This document shows, one piece after another, positions 11,275 through 23,558 of a DNA stretch of 64,000 bases. The position numbers were made by a program, and so were the translations under genes. The notes beneath the pieces were generated by a model, which was given only the letters and a program-made list of their open reading frames with translations, made no database searches and was not told the DNA's origin. Source of the DNA: Calliopum simillimum (Eukaryota; Arthropoda; Insecta; Diptera; Lauxaniidae); the NCBI GenBank assembly GCA_951812925.1, contig OX638369.1, forward strand, positions 53,501,061 through 53,565,060, written 5' to 3'. How positions within the stretch are numbered: the first letter of the stretch is position 1; every line of letters begins with the position of its first letter.

Positions 11275-12140
11275 CCTACACCCAAGGTATATTCACCGTG
11301 CTCTTCCGCTTGTAATGCAAAAAAGTATATGTACTTATATGAAGCAAAACACTCCAAGGGTACCAGCTGAAAATTTTTTTATCTCCAATTTCGCTCAAAT
11401 TTGGCGATATCGTAGATCCGATGTGCAAGAACAATACCTAATCCGAGAGGATTTGACCCAAGTAATATTTGTTGTTAAAATACAGGGTGTTAAAGTTGGC
11501 ATTTTTAGTCATTTTCATGAAAAAGTTTGTAAATTGATATATGTTAGTAACTGGTCCATATCATTTTAAGTGTTCTTTTTATAAAAAATATAACTTGGTG
11601 TAAAAAATTTTTTTTCACCAAAATTTTTTAAACTTAAAAATACTTTTGAATTTTTTTTTAAAAAACCCACCTTAAATTTTTTTCAAAAGGAATTTAAATT
11701 AAAGCATAATTTATAAACTTTGAAATGATGTATGACTCAAAATGGGATTCGGTCGCTAGATAAGAGTTTTTGGCTTTTGAACGCCCGCGGCAGGCTAAAC
11801 TCTTTGTTTACTCAAGAGGAAGGTATCTTACGAAAAAAGTGTACGAAGCATTAAATGCTTAGAATAGTTCAAGAAATACGTGTAAATTTTTTTAGTCAAA
11901 CATAATTTTAAAGTTTATAAATTATGCTTTAATTTAAAGTAGGTACTTCTGCCATATTGCCAAATTGGAGCGAAATCGGAGACAAACAAATTTTCAGCTG
12001 GTACGCTTGGCGTGTTTTGCTTCATATATTCTTGATCAGCGCCACCTTCCGTCTGTATTTCTTTCCATCTGGAAATATTTTTCTCGGGAAGACTAAGCAA
12101 GATAATGAAATTTGGTACAGTAGCACACGGTGCTCAAGAA
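11275..12140 (+). mobile_element. DINE-1-like fragment split by a TIR element
   Basis: The part 11275-11337 carries the DINE head (ACACCCAAGGTATATTCACC and the TTCCGCTTGTAATGC block). The part 12027-12140 resumes with ATTCTTGATCAGCG, a shortened core and GATAATGAAATTTGGTAC. The break coincides with the ends of the element at 11338-12026, so this DINE copy pre-dates that insertion. Confidence 0.55.
11338..12026. mobile_element. Long-TIR element, copy 1
   Basis: The 689-bp element has inverted ends of about 75-80 bp that begin TATGAAGCAAAACAC and continue through TACCAGCTGAAAATTT and a TCGCTC.AATTTGGC block. It is flanked by TA on both sides. Inside lies one copy of the arm seen doubled at 55413-57053 (the TTTTTGGCTTTTGAACGCCC block), so the second arm was lost here. 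A TA target suggests a Tc1/mariner-type mobiliser, but no transposase is present. Confidence 0.65.
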
Positions 12141-12150
12141 AATATCTTAA

Positions 12151-12904
12151 CCCTTTCCCAACTGCTCTTTAACCGCTGGAAAATTCGTAATGTTTTTTGC
12201 AGATTTGAGCCAAGCGATATAACATCAAATATTTTTTCAAAATTTAATTACCTCGGTAGCATTATTTTCCATTTTTAAGTACAAATTTTAAAACAATTTT
12301 ATGGATTTTATAGGTTTATGAGGGCTTCATGGTGGATTAAAAGAAAAGAAGCAGCAAACGCATAAATCCAAAGTGTTGGTTTGTATTCAAATTTAATTAC
12401 GAACAAAATGAGCTTTGTCCGATTAAAATAGGGTGATGTTCAACAAAATTAGATATGTTTACCTAGTTTGGCTGGACTATTTTTGTTTTAGAAAATAACA
12501 AAATTTAGTTCAAAATTCACCATGGATGAATTCTTTACAGTTTTTTTCTTTAATTTATATCGTCAGTATTTTATGTAATAAGAAGCAAAAGTAAATCTAA
12601 GCACTCTGTAGGAAAATTAACCGGTGAATCGAAAATTCCTTGACATTTCTAAAAAGCTGAAAGTCGGTTGCACTTGCAAATAAGACGCTTCATATTGCTT
12701 ATACTTAAAAAAAAAACACAATTTTTTGGATTTGGGATCACCCTCTGATCCTGAGGATATAAAGCTCAATTTTTCTAACACACTTGAATATCTATATCTA
12801 TTTTCTATCGACGAAGACCTGTTTGCCTCCAATCGCAAAGAAAATGTGGGACTGACATTGAAAAATTCAAATGGGACATACATGTTCGGTTGGTCGTAAA
12901 AGGG
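12151..12904. mobile_element. Candidate piggyBac-like element
   Basis: TTAA flanks both ends (12147-12150 and 12905-12908). The right terminus read inward is CCCTTTTACGACCAACC, sharing its first 12 bases with the left end of the MITE at 28267-28405. The left terminus CCCTTTCCCAACTGC is diverged. No transposase domain is recognised; the 88-codon minus-strand frame at 12617-12883 shows none. TTAA is frequent in AT-rich DNA, so the left boundary is tentative. Confidence 0.4.
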
Positions 12905-13339
12905 TTAATGGGACTACGTAGGATACCCTTTTGTTTTACTGAAATCAATTGTCCTAAGTCTCCTGAGAAAAATTATATTCTTTTTGAAATCAAAACTTTG
13001 TTATTTTTTATTTTTTTGGGCAAAATGGGTTAATAGATACTTTAAGCTTGGATATTAAATAATAAATCTTTTAATAGGAAAGTAAAATATGTAAGTCAAA
13101 GAATTACTACAGTAACCAGTTGAGATGTAGTAATCGATGCTGATTTCGGTCTCAAAATTGCTGTAACTCGTTTTGTTTTCGAGATATCCTAACTTAAAAG
13201 TGCTAAAAACAAGGTTTTTCGCTATTTTTGAAGCGGTTTATCAAGATTAGGTTATTTTAAGCTATAATGGTTAAAAGTTTCAGTTTTTTTCTTCAAAACT
13301 TATTTTTTATTATATCGATATCTCCTTTTTCTTCCAAAA

Positions 13340-13625
13340 TATTGTAAATTGAAATATATCAAAAACGTGTAAATGCATCGGAAATCTCGTAAACTCATAA
13401 TAGTTGTCAAAATCAATACGAACTTTGGCAGTTTTACGCGTTTATGAAGTTTTCGAGGCCTTTAAAAGTTTTCAGGAACACCCTAAGTGTAGAAGGCAAC
13501 ACTGTTCAAACTGTCAAACAGGCGATTTACGCACTTATTTACAATTTTGCAGAAAGGTCTGTTCCTGAAAACAAGCTCATAAACTTTACGATCTTACGCG
13601 TTTACACGATTTAAGTGATACCCTT
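13340..13625. repeat. Palindromic repeat, long form
   Basis: Blocks TCTCGTAAACTCATAAT, TTGTCAAAATCAATACGAA and GTTTTACGCGTTTATGAAG form an imperfect hairpin. A similar hairpin series follows before the end AAGTGATACCC. The shorter relative at 21495-21645 shares the CTCGTAAACTCATAA and TTGTCAA blocks in the same palindromic arrangement. Confidence 0.5.
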
Positions 13626-15594
13626 ATTATATTTTTAAGAGTAATAAATAGTAAATGTTTTCGTATATGAAAAAGTGTGTACAATATAAAATTTCTTTTA
13701 ATTCTCCCAAGCAATTTCTTCATTAGCCTTTTAAAAAAAAAGAAACATAATTTTTTATGAAATTTAATTTAAATGAATTTATCTTAGTAGAAGAAAATGA
13801 ATTCAGTGTTAATACATTTTGCTGTTGTTCATAAAAAACCAATCATGTCCTATACCACTTTAACATGTAGAGATATCAACCTACTTAATTTTTTTTTTAT
13901 TGTTGACCTCTCCTTTGAGGTCAATATATTGATACACCAATTCGTAACTACAGTAATAAAATATGATCCAAAAAAAAGGGATATAAAAAAATCCATTCCA
14001 CCTTAAGACCACAAAATCCAATAATAAAAATGTGTCCAAAATGTAATTTTCAATTTTACAACTCTTGCGCCCAAAAACATTGCAATTGGCCAAGTTAACA
14101 CCGACTGACCGACTTAACCGACACACACTTGTTAATTCATTTAGTGGTTTTCAATTTTATTTTATACGACGAGTAGGTAATTTTTTTCCGTATTGACATC
14201 CTTTTGAAGGAAAAAAAAAGAAAAAAAAAAAAAACAGCGAAGGAGAATATCCACATAAGTCAAAACATTTTAAAACCTACACGATTTTTGTGTGTTGCAC
14301 TCAATAATAAGACAAATCTTATTACATGGTTTTTGAAGTCTTTACCCTTAAGGAATTTGTTTTCTGCTTTTGTTGTGTGGTCATGGTGGCGGCATTATGG
14401 CAATGTTGCCAGATTTTTGCATTGCAGAAAATGCATTAGTAAGCTGACATAAAACTTACGAGTATGTTACTTTTGTTATTTAAAATTTTGTTCAGTCTTT
14501 TGTTTGTACAAAAAAGTAAGCCTTTACCGTGGCATATAATCACATTCCTCTATATGAGCCAAACAAATTGATTTCATTTAAACATTCCATCTTTAATATT
14601 AATTTTAAAACTATATGCGAAAATGTAAAAACACCCTGAAAGTGGCATGCCTTTACCGTGTATATATTTATTTTTTTTTGGAAAATGGATTCAAAATCTC
14701 CCAAACTTTCCAAGAGAAAAATAAATTTACATGCGAGCTACTCTACGAAACAACTAAATACATATTTAAAAATTTGTAATAAGCAATTCAGGATAGCCTA
14801 CAGTGAAAATAATAAGGAAATGTATGGAAAAGAATTGCTAAAATCTGGGTACACTTAACATTTTATAGTATTTTGTTGTCAAGTCTCTCTTCTTCTACGT
14901 GTTCGTCATCATAAAGGCGTTTCATTTAAAATGTCGTTAATAATTTGTTGCTCCGTTTCGGTAAAAAAAAAATAAATTTTTTTTTTATTATTTTGCACTG
15001 AACGCATTCCATAGTTTGATGTAAAGAACTCGTAAAAATATTTTATTACCAAGGATTTTGCAGTTTTCTTTAGAAAAAGTAATTTCACTGGACGGTTTGG
15101 ATTTTTTGGGTAATAACTTTCCGTACGCATATTGTTATTTTGGACTGACTGCGACTGATTGAAAACACTTTTTGGCGTAAAATCTTTTTGATTTGATGGC
15201 AGAAACTTTTGAAGGATTACTACGCTCTTGTCAGTGCTGTCGATTTTAATTGGTTCTTAAAATTAAACTTTCACCTGAAGTAATTAACTTGGAGAAAGTT
15301 GAAGCCAAAGATTTTTAAATGAAAAGCAATGTTATTTTTATCATTATATCTACTCGTATGAATCGATATTGGACAGCAATATATACATGCACTAGCTGTT
15401 TTACCCAACGTTGCTCGGTTTTTGTTTTATTTTTCACTGGGTTCACTACTTTATGGCACTTATTCCACAAATATTATTAACAAAAATATGTTTTTAAGCT
15501 AGAAACACTTAAAACTATTTTTATAAAATAATGATACAAAAACAGATGCTCCTATATATATATTTTTTTTTTTAATTCTATAAAATTGTTGCAT
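13626..15594. other. No gene recognised
   Basis: Several open frames of 60-80 codons have no recognisable domain. A sequence at about 15390-15420 (ACTAGCTGTTTTACCC then AACGTTGCTCGG) resembles a word often seen at the edges of insect transposable elements, but I cannot define an element. Confidence 0.4.
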
Positions 15595-16955
15595 TTAAAA
15601 TATCGGTAAAAGTCCAAAAATATCGGAAATCATCTGGAATAGCGATTGTAATCGAAAAGTATCGAAAAACATCTAAAAACTAAAAGTAGAAATGAGGAGT
15701 GAAGAAACATTTAATTTTTTTTTATATGCCCCAGTGTATATAGGTGCTTACATACCATGCCCATAGACAGCAGTTTAAATTTCCAAATGGTGAAATAAGA
15801 GTGATTTGGAAACAAAAGGGCTTATTTCCAAATATTTTTTACATTTTGCAATTACTACAAATATGTTAGAATAAAAATGTTAAGGGGATTAGAATCTTTG
15901 GTCAACGCACTATAACACTGGAGACATTAAAAAAAAAAGTTACTGTAAACAGCCCCTAGAAGTTTTATCTCATTACTGAAAATTTGTTTAACATGGTTTT
16001 ACTCCCTATTGAAAAATCACTCCTCAAATGTATCGAAAAATATTAAAATGCATTGAAGCAATCGGCAGTAGTCGAAAGGTATCGAAAAATATCCAATAGA
16101 TCGGTCAAATTCCAAAAGTATCGAAAAATATTGAAATACATTGAAGAAGTCGGTAAAAGTTCAAATATATCGAAAAACTTCTAAAATATCAGTAAGAGTC
16201 CGAAAGTATCGTAAAACATCTAAAGTATCAATAAAAGTCCAAAAGGATTGAAAAATATTGATACAGAGTAGAACGGGGTAATGTCGTGCAGGGGGTAATG
16301 TCGTGCACTGGCTGTTTTAGCCCAAGGAATTGAATGATTTACCAACTGTTCGTAAGGTAGGGACCTGCTGACCTACTGAGCTTCTGCATATAATACTAGC
16401 AATTTTCACCAGTTCGTCTCTACAGAGTAACCTTGTTTTCAAAAAGTACGCTTTCGGGACGATAAAAGTGTTTTTTCATCGGGTCAGAAAAATAATTTTC
16501 CTTGCGGGAAAATATACCAGGTGAGTGATTTCTGAAACGAAATATCCTGCCAAAGAAAAGAAGTATTTGATTTCCAAAAAAATGTTGGGCTTCACGAGTT
16601 ATCGAAGTTGACCTTTAAAACGACCATTGGGGTAATGTCGTGCACATTCACTTATACAAACACAATTTTTCGCTACACAAATGTTGTTACACATGGATGT
16701 AACCAATGAAATTATCTTTCGATCGGATGCTTACTCGTTGCATTCGCTTGAGATGTACGGCTTTACGAGCATGTCAAAGTTGAGTGCACGACATTGCCCC
16801 GTTCTACTCTACATCGAGGGAATCGGTAAAAGGCTTGAAGTATCGAAAAACAGCTAAAATATTGGTAGAAGTCCAAAAGTATCGAAATATGGATATCCAA
16901 AATATCGGTAAAATTTCAAAAATCTCAAAAAACATTGGAATACACTTCAGGTGTC
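15595..16955. repeat. Degenerate tandem repeat, TATCGAAAAA-rich
   Basis: A unit of roughly 45-60 bp built from AAAATATCGGTAAAAGTCC, AAAAGTATCGAAAAAC and AT.TAAAATA recurs in three blocks: about 15595-15690, 16025-16264 and 16811-16955. The second and third blocks are separated by the TIR element at 16265-16810 and were probably continuous before that insertion. It is diverged, satellite-like DNA. Confidence 0.6.
16265..16810. mobile_element. TIR element with AGAGTAGAACGGGG ends
   Basis: The 546-bp unit starts AGAGTAGAACGGGGTAATG and ends with the reverse complement of the same sequence carrying one change (GGGGCAATG). The subterminal word GGGTAATGTCGTGCA occurs at 16276, 16291 and 16630 and is reversed at the right end. 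It interrupts the TATCGAAAA repeat. No target duplication is clear and no transposase frame is visible, so the superfamily is unknown. Confidence 0.7.
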
Positions 16956-16959
16956 CCAG

Positions 16960-17300
16960 AAAACTATCAATTGAAGATGTTTTTTCTCTAATATGCTCAG
17001 ATATTCTTCGTTTCAACTATGAAGCCTATCAATTAAGGTATGTTGGTAGATGTTTTTCCTCTAGTATAACTAGAAATTCTTCGTTTTAACTATCAAGCCT
17101 TCGATTGATCTTCGGGAATCTACGGGTCATCCAGAAAACTATCAGTTAAAACTTGTTGATAGTCCTACAAAGATGTTTTTCCTCTATTATACCTATGTTC
17201 ATATTCTTCGTTTTGTCTTTGAAGCCTTTGGTTGACCTTCGCAAGCCCAAGGACTATTTCAAGCGCTTTCTACAAAAACGTCATAAGCCAAAAATTAAAA
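16960..17300. repeat. Three imperfect direct repeats
   Basis: The block AGATGTTTTTCCTCTA, a TTCTTCGTTTTAACTAT stretch and GAAGCCT occurs at about 16976, 17049 and 17170, with ACTATCAATT- and GATTGATCTTCG-like connectors. The spacing is irregular. The open frames here are not coding. Confidence 0.5.
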
Positions 17301-17419
17301 TGTTGAAAAAAATGTTTTTAAAAATAAGAAACTTTTGTGTTGATCTTGGCTGGAACTTTCACAGGCCACAACTCACTAGAAACTGAACCTACTTTGAGTA
17401 ATGATGCTCTTGTTACAAA

Positions 17420-17556
17420 CAGTGGCGGATCCAGAGGGGCGCGATCGCCCCCTCTCTCAAACCTAAATTATGTGTAAAGATTTTATAAACCTTCTGTTAT
17501 TATCTAAAAATGTAGTCAATCGGCCCCCCCTCTTGACAATGCTGGATCCGCCACTG
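17420..17556. mobile_element. hAT MITE, CAGTGGCGGATCC family, copy 1
   Basis: This is a 137-bp element with perfect 14-bp termini CAGTGGCGGATCCA in inverted orientation. The 8-bp flanks are GTTACAAA and GATACAAA (one mismatch), as expected of an aged hAT target duplication. A sibling at 55431-55598 has the same ends and shared interior (TAGTCAATCGGCC-type block). It is too short to code for protein. Confidence 0.88.
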
Positions 17557-17564
17557 GATACAAA

Positions 17565-19529
17565 GCTAATGTTTTACATGCGTCATAAGCAGAATTATGT
17601 CGTTTTTGCTGATAAGAATTACGAGTGTGATTAACTACTAAAATACCACCAACAGTGATACTTATTTCTTAAAATAGTACAGTTACATTGATATAAAGAA
17701 TCAAAAATAACGTCATAACTCAAAATGGGTCACTATTTTTCATAAAACATGAATTTCTGCGCACTTGCATATGTCGAAATGTTTTTATTTGAATTATGAC
17801 GGCCTCTCAGCAATCGACTCAATTTGAATTTTATTTTTAATTTTCAATTATTTTTCTTCAATAACAATTTATAAATCTGGCGAGATTTTGTGATCTTAAC
17901 CCGCATTTAAAAGAGATTTATTTAACTGCACAATATCAAAATCTCTAATTACAACGTCATTATTATCACAATCTTATCAAATTACATCAAAATATGGCAC
18001 ACTAACCAATTTTTTTAGTGTAATTGAAAGAAAGTGCATACGTATACCACTACCCTTGAAATCAAAGTTCCCTGTTTAAACCAATAGGACCGAATATTCC
18101 ATAACATTTGATACCTGATATCGGTTGATGATGATGAGATCTGATGATTGATTATTTAGCCACAAATTATAAATGACGTGGGTCATACCTACAAATAAAT
18201 GTTTAGCAGTAACAGCTAGCCAAATTATAATTAACCCTTAAGTGGACAGTCGGTCTTTTTCACGCAGATAAATAGCTATAAATTTTAAAATAAATCAAAA
18301 GTGAATATGAATATGTTGGGTTTAATTCGGTTTTTAGAGACTGCCAAGTTCGTTGCAAATATTTAATACCTTTCTCATCCACCACAGTGTTAAAGTATAC
18401 AAATTATGCGTAATGAATTTCTATATCAAACTCATACTCCCATAATTCACCATGTTTTTAAGTAACTGCAAAATAAAGGTAATGCACATGCCAATGCCTC
18501 CTTAAATAAACGTAACCCATGTTACAACATTTGACACATGCGCCTGCGTAGTGGTGGCACATGTCAAAAATTCCACTGCTCATTCATCGACGCATGCACT
18601 TAGTAACTCATATGGAAATAAATTTCAGGCGAAGTAACACCGACAGGGGTTGTTTTAGTGTCCAAGGTGTTGTTTTCGAAATGAAGGGTGCATTTTTTTA
18701 AGGGTTATTCTATGATAAAACACATAATAAAAGCGCAAGTGATCAAATTTTAACAGCTACTTGCTCTGGAGTGTATTTTCATATACTCTATATTAGACTG
18801 ATTCAAAGAAGAAATTCGATTTTTAGAAATTCCATTATTCTTTAGTTTCACGCATTTCTTTTTATTCTAGAATTCTTAAGCCCATTGTATCCGATTCTTT
18901 AGAAACAAAAACAAAAAAAAAAGAAAACCCATAAACGTACCAGATAATGGGTTAAGATGATTAGAAAATTGTGATTTCATTTTGACCGTCGGACAACAAA
19001 CTTCATCCAAACTTTCCAGTAGGGTGAAATTTTCAAAATACGTTTTTTGTGGGTATTTTAGCTAAAACACAATAAATGGTTGATTTTAGTTTCAATATAT
19101 AATTTTTTGTATACCTGGATTCAAGTCAAACAATTTGAGATATTGTACGACCCATTTCAAGCATTTTTAAGATTGTAATATCCCTGCAGGCAAACGGACT
19201 AGTTTAAGTGTAATTCATTAACTAGTCTTCCACCAACCAGTACTAGTCCAAGTTCAACCCTTTTTACATAGAAGCAAATATAATTTTTTTTTTTTATTAT
19301 TGAAGGGGGAATCTTCTAGAAGATACTGCTAAGCAGCATACACGATTGATATTAATATGCCGGCTCGCAAAACATATACAGAGTTCATACATGCAATGTA
19401 GATATATAAATAAGTTTGTATAGAAAATGTCTCAATTCTACACAAACAAATGTTTATAAATACATGTTCAGTATGCCTACGTAGTTAAACCCTAACTTTA
19501 TTTTGTGTCACTGCCCTTCTAGTGCCAAG
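17565..19529. other. No gene recognised
   Basis: AT-rich sequence without a convincing open frame. TTAACCC words at 18233 and 18951 (reverse) are not supported as transposon ends. Confidence 0.45.
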
Positions 19530-21035
19530 TGGTATCGCCAGTCAAGGCATTCAGACACTGTTCGAAAAGCACAGCAAACTCTTAACGAAGCTAGCCGGTG
19601 TGTTTCTACCATTGTTTTCATATACTATGTAAAACTAGTTGAAGAATACCATATTGGCGCTCCATACATCATAATTGAACTTGAAACTGAAGCCAATAGT
19701 TTCCTGGCTGCATACTTTGGCCCTCCAAAATTTGGCATTAGTCTGGCGACAGCCGATCTCATGCGTACAGGCTTGTTACCAGCTGCTCTCTTAATTAAGT
19801 CTGTGGTCCAGCAGGACTCTCAAGTACATAATTGTGGAACGTGACACTATAATAAGGCCCAAAACCCGAATTTCCTGCGATTCAACCTTTTTCCTACTAC
19901 TTAAAAGTACCGCTTCTGTTTTGTGCTCAGCCAGTTGCAAGCACATTGATTGTAGCCATGCTTGATATTTAGTATTATGGTGTTGCACTTTTCAGCAAGT
20001 TTTGTGGTGTGTTTAGCCACTGCTATAATTGCAATATCATCAGCATACTCAACAATGTTCACTCCGCTTGGTTTTTCAACCCCAAAAACCCCAATATACA
20101 TGCAATTCCATAGAGTGAGGCCCAGCACTGAACCTTGCGGCACTCCTGCTGTCACTGCGTAAGTTTTCGGGTCATCATCCAAATCATAAAAGAGGATCCT
20201 TTCCAAAAAGTAACTCTTCGAAATTCGTGTGGCATGTCTCATAATCCATTGGGTCCTTCAATGCAGTGTTCCAGTCTTGCGACAAAAATTTTTTCTAATA
20301 TTTTGCCTGCAATATAATAATGGCTCACCCTTTCTTGGTATAAGCACTAAGCGTTGTACCGTCCATGGTTTTGGGAAAACTCTTTCTCTAAGACAAGATG
20401 TGTATAATTCTGCAAATAGCTCCATTCCTTTTTGGATGATAAGCCTAAATGCAACGTTTGGTATACCGTCTACACCAGGTGATTTTTCAATTGTATACTG
20501 TTGGCGTCAGCAAGTACCTCACTTTCTGATACTAGCTCAACTTCTGAAGAGCTGTCCGGTTGTAACCAACTATCATTTTCGCGTTGCGGAAATAAAATAC
20601 ACACTATCTCACGCAGCAAGAGTTGGCAGCTTGGTGCTGGAGAAGGTGTGCCTTTCATCTTTGTTTTTGCTATTTGATATGCTCTACCCCACGAATTTCC
20701 TTCAATTTCATCCATAAGTTACTTATATAACTGTTCCTTACTTCTTTGTATTGATTTGCGAAGCTCCTTGCGCTTTTTCTTATAGATATACTGCTGTACT
20801 CTTCGTTGTCTATGACATTCCTCCCGAAGGCGCCTAATATCTTCGTTCCACCAAGGTGCTGATGCCTAATATCCCCTTTTCCCTCTGCATGGCATTGAAG
20901 CTTCACATACAGCTTTTATTGATAGCATCAGATTTCTAGCTTTATGCTCTAGCGATCTGCCTGCAAGCTGCATATCTTCGGCTAGGTATAGCAGCATCTC
21001 AGCATCAAGTTTGTTTTGGCACCAGGTTGTTGACT
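19530..21035 (-). pseudogene. R1-clade non-LTR retrotransposon, reverse transcriptase remnant
   Basis: Read from 21035 down, broken frames give, in order: a pre-RT region with APWWNEDIRRLREE and then EIEGNSWGRAYQIAK; RT motifs with AGVPQGSVLG; the catalytic box YADDIAI (near 20045); LAEHKTEAVLLSSRKK; and PNFGGPKYAARKLL with YGAPIW. These are diagnostic of R1-type elements, whose reverse transcriptase copies RNA at the nicked target. Several stops and frameshifts, including a stop after EQLYK, make it non-functional. The endonuclease part and the end of the element are not seen. The full protein would exceed 1000 residues, so this is a 5'-truncated copy. It lies outside rDNA. Confidence 0.85.
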
Positions 21036-21494
21036 GAAGACTTCTTAAGCAAATGATCTTTTTTGTGTGTTGATGTCCTACAAAATTTCAACTGACCTCT
21101 TTTGCATTATTTTTTCACCAGCTCGGGCTAGTTGTGGTATGGGAGTAGTCATTCAACAACTAGCCTTGAACCAGTTGTTTCGTATATGGTCTAATACAAG
21201 TATATATTGAAAACTCTGAACATTTTCAAATAATTTTTCAATACCAATTTTTATTTTCTAAATATAAATTAAATAAAATTGTTTATCATGTAATACATGT
21301 TTTACATAATATTATTTATCAATTATGTATGGCATTCTCCTTAGATACCTTTCGTTTTAGGTGCCTAAAACGTTTTACGCACTTGATTTTCGAGATCTGA
21401 GGAAGACAAAGCCGAACGAATTGCATCTGGAAGTAGAGATAGAAATTTATATAACAAAAGCTATAATTTTTTGAATATTATTTGATTTGAAATA

Positions 21495-21645
21495 ACAGTT
21501 AGGGTATTCCTTAAAACGTGTAGAAGCCTCGAAAACCTCGTAAACTCATAAAACTGTCAAAGTTCGTATTGATTTGACAACTATTAAGAGTTTACGAGGT
21601 TTTAAAGGCTTTTACACAATTTAAGTACTATTCTCAGTATTTTTC
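21495..21645. repeat. Palindromic repeat, short form
   Basis: The left half (TTCCTTAAAACGTGTAGAAG, CCTCGTAAACTCATAA, CTGTCAA) is mirrored by the right half (TTGACAACTATTAAGAG, TTTACGAGG, TTTTACACAATTTAAG). The whole 150 bp can fold into one hairpin. It is related to 13340-13625. Confidence 0.65.
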
Positions 21646-22102
21646 ATTTCATTTCATCTTATGTGATTTTTCCTAAAACGAATTTGAGTGATTTCAAAAT
21701 GACCTTCAAAAAATTGGAAAACATTTTCAGCTCATTTTTTAGTCTTTCAGTGTAGCTATTAGCTAACCATAAAATTTTTAAAATTCGTTTTTTTTTTTTT
21801 TTTTGAATCAGTCTACTCTAAATACGCTCATTCACGCATGCGTGTGGCAGATATCATTGATGTTCGTCGGAGCGCTGTTAATTGAATTGGTTGAGTGATG
21901 TACATACCAAGTGGGGATAGTTTTATTTGGTGTTATTGGATTGTCAGTACCACCTACTTAAGTACATCTGGTGAGTTAGAAAATACCATTTATGTGGATT
22001 TTCTTTTCATCTTAAACGGAGTAAGTATAGTATTCTTTCTAAAATTTTAAAGTGCAGGATTTTTTATACATAATAAAACTTTAAACTCCAATCTGGCACA
22101 TA

Positions 22103-22421
22103 TCGCCGGTGCTTACGAAGAGAATCTTCCAACCGAAAGTCGCGGCGAAGAAAATCTTTTTTTTGAAATTGCGGCGAAAAAAATCTTTTTTGTAATATGC
22201 GGACAAGAAAATCACTTTTTATAAAAGCGGCGAAGAAAATCACTTTTTTACAAAATGCGGTGAAGAAAATCTCTTTATTTAGTGAAAGTATTCACGAGTT
22301 ACGAAAATAAACATTTCACTTAAAATCGTAGCGCACAAAAAAGATATTTTTCGCCGCAGTTTGAAAAAAAGGATTTTCTTGTCCGCATTTTAAGAAGAAT
22401 AGTCTTCGTAAGCACCGGCGA
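22103..22421. mobile_element. MITE with TCGCCGGTGCTTACGAAGA ends and subterminal repeats
   Basis: A perfect 19-bp inverted end and TA on each side (22101-22102, 22422-22423) define a 319-bp element. Inside, the word GCGGCGAAGAAAATC (with variants) occurs five times directly at the left and twice inverted at the right, spaced about 28-33 bp. Repeated subterminal words of this type are usually transposase-binding sites. No transposase is encoded. TA suggests the Tc1/mariner group, but TA alone is weak evidence. Confidence 0.82.
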
Positions 22422-23058
22422 TATACTTATACAATATTTAGAATAATAAATAGCGCCAAGTTATATGAATAATTCATTTTCGAACAACAACAAAAAAAAA
22501 TATCGTACAATATATGGGTGGTCCAATTAACTACTTGTCCTGATTGTTTTGACTTCTCTTAACTCAAGTGTGCCAATTACTTTAGCAAGTGCTATCCGCC
22601 GCAGCAGTTTGGTCTATCAATGGTGGTAGAATGCTGTTGCAGTCGTAGCAAGAAAATTAAAAACTCCAAGAAACGATAAGATAAGTAAGTTGTTGCAACG
22701 ACGGGATACAAAAAAAAAAAAAAAACCAAAAAAAAAAAAATAAAAAAATACTTGGAAATTTTAAAACTCACAACGGGTGTTGTTGGTTACTCAGTGCAGA
22801 CTGTGGAATTGCCGTATGCAGGGACCACAAGGCGGTAGTTATTAGCCAAAGCAAGTGATCGGAGCAGCATCTTCTTTGTATTGCGCAAATTATGCAGGTA
22901 TTTTCAGGCACTTGTCACAAATTTATCTTTTTTTCAGCAAGTTGATATTTATAAGGGTATTTAGTCAATTCTGTATCTTTTTACTGAGGCTGTATGTACT
23001 TTTAGGAAAAACATTATTACATCAATGGTTAACATCTTCGAAATAGGGAAATCAACTA

Positions 23059-23558
23059 ACGAATAGCAACAGCAAAAGGCGCGTTTGCTCAACTGAACGA
23101 AATATGGTCTTCTTCAGTTGCGCATTTTTGATTCAAATGTGAAATCGGTTTTGTTATATGGGTGCGAAATATGGCTTGTGACTGAACAACTAACGAACAA
23201 GCTGCAAGTATTCGTCAACAAATGCTTAAGGCGTATACTAAAGATTTGGTGGCCTCGCATTATAGCAAATGCCGAGCTACATCAAAAATGCAATCAGAGG
23301 GCTATAGCAAACGAGGTCAAGCTGCGTAAATGGAGATGGATTGGTCACACTCCACGGAAACTACACAGCGAAGTTTGTCGCCAGGCTCTTGAGTGGAATC
23401 CACAAGGCAGTAGAGGACGTCGTAGAACCAAAACTAACTAGAAAAGGTCGCTGGAAAAGGAAATACAAGAATCGGGATAGTCGTGGCAAGAGATCAAAGT
23501 CATCGCAAGGGATCGCAACAAATGGAGACGTTTCATATTGGCCCTATGCTCCTCCTAG
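23059..23558 (+). pseudogene. RTE-type non-LTR retrotransposon, 3' reverse transcriptase fragment
   Basis: The 3' end of an RTE-type ORF can be followed. It starts with ATAKGAFAQLNEIWSSS, has a one-base frame change near 23117, continues with NVKSVLLYGCEIW (after the RT palm), KCLRRILKIWWP, KWRWIGHT and NPQGSRGRRR, and ends WQEIKVIARDRNKWRR. Two in-frame TAG codons (23439-23441 and after QESG) and the frameshift kill it. The real stop is at 23556-23558. Only about 165 codons of an element normally several times larger remain, as expected for 5' truncation. The upstream poly-A tracts at 22710-22750 are not part of it. Confidence 0.8.

Noticed and set aside
18233..18957. Possible piggyBac-like element between TTAACCC words
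   Set aside because: The two termini do not match beyond CCC, and TTAA is common in this AT-rich DNA.
20020..20060. CTGATGA on the minus strand as a further hammerhead
   Set aside because: It belongs to codons of the YADD box in the reverse transcriptase, and no GAAA or stem II follows.
20229..20717. 162-codon plus-strand frame
   Set aside because: It is antisense to the R1-type reverse transcriptase remnant, whose motifs are on the minus strand.
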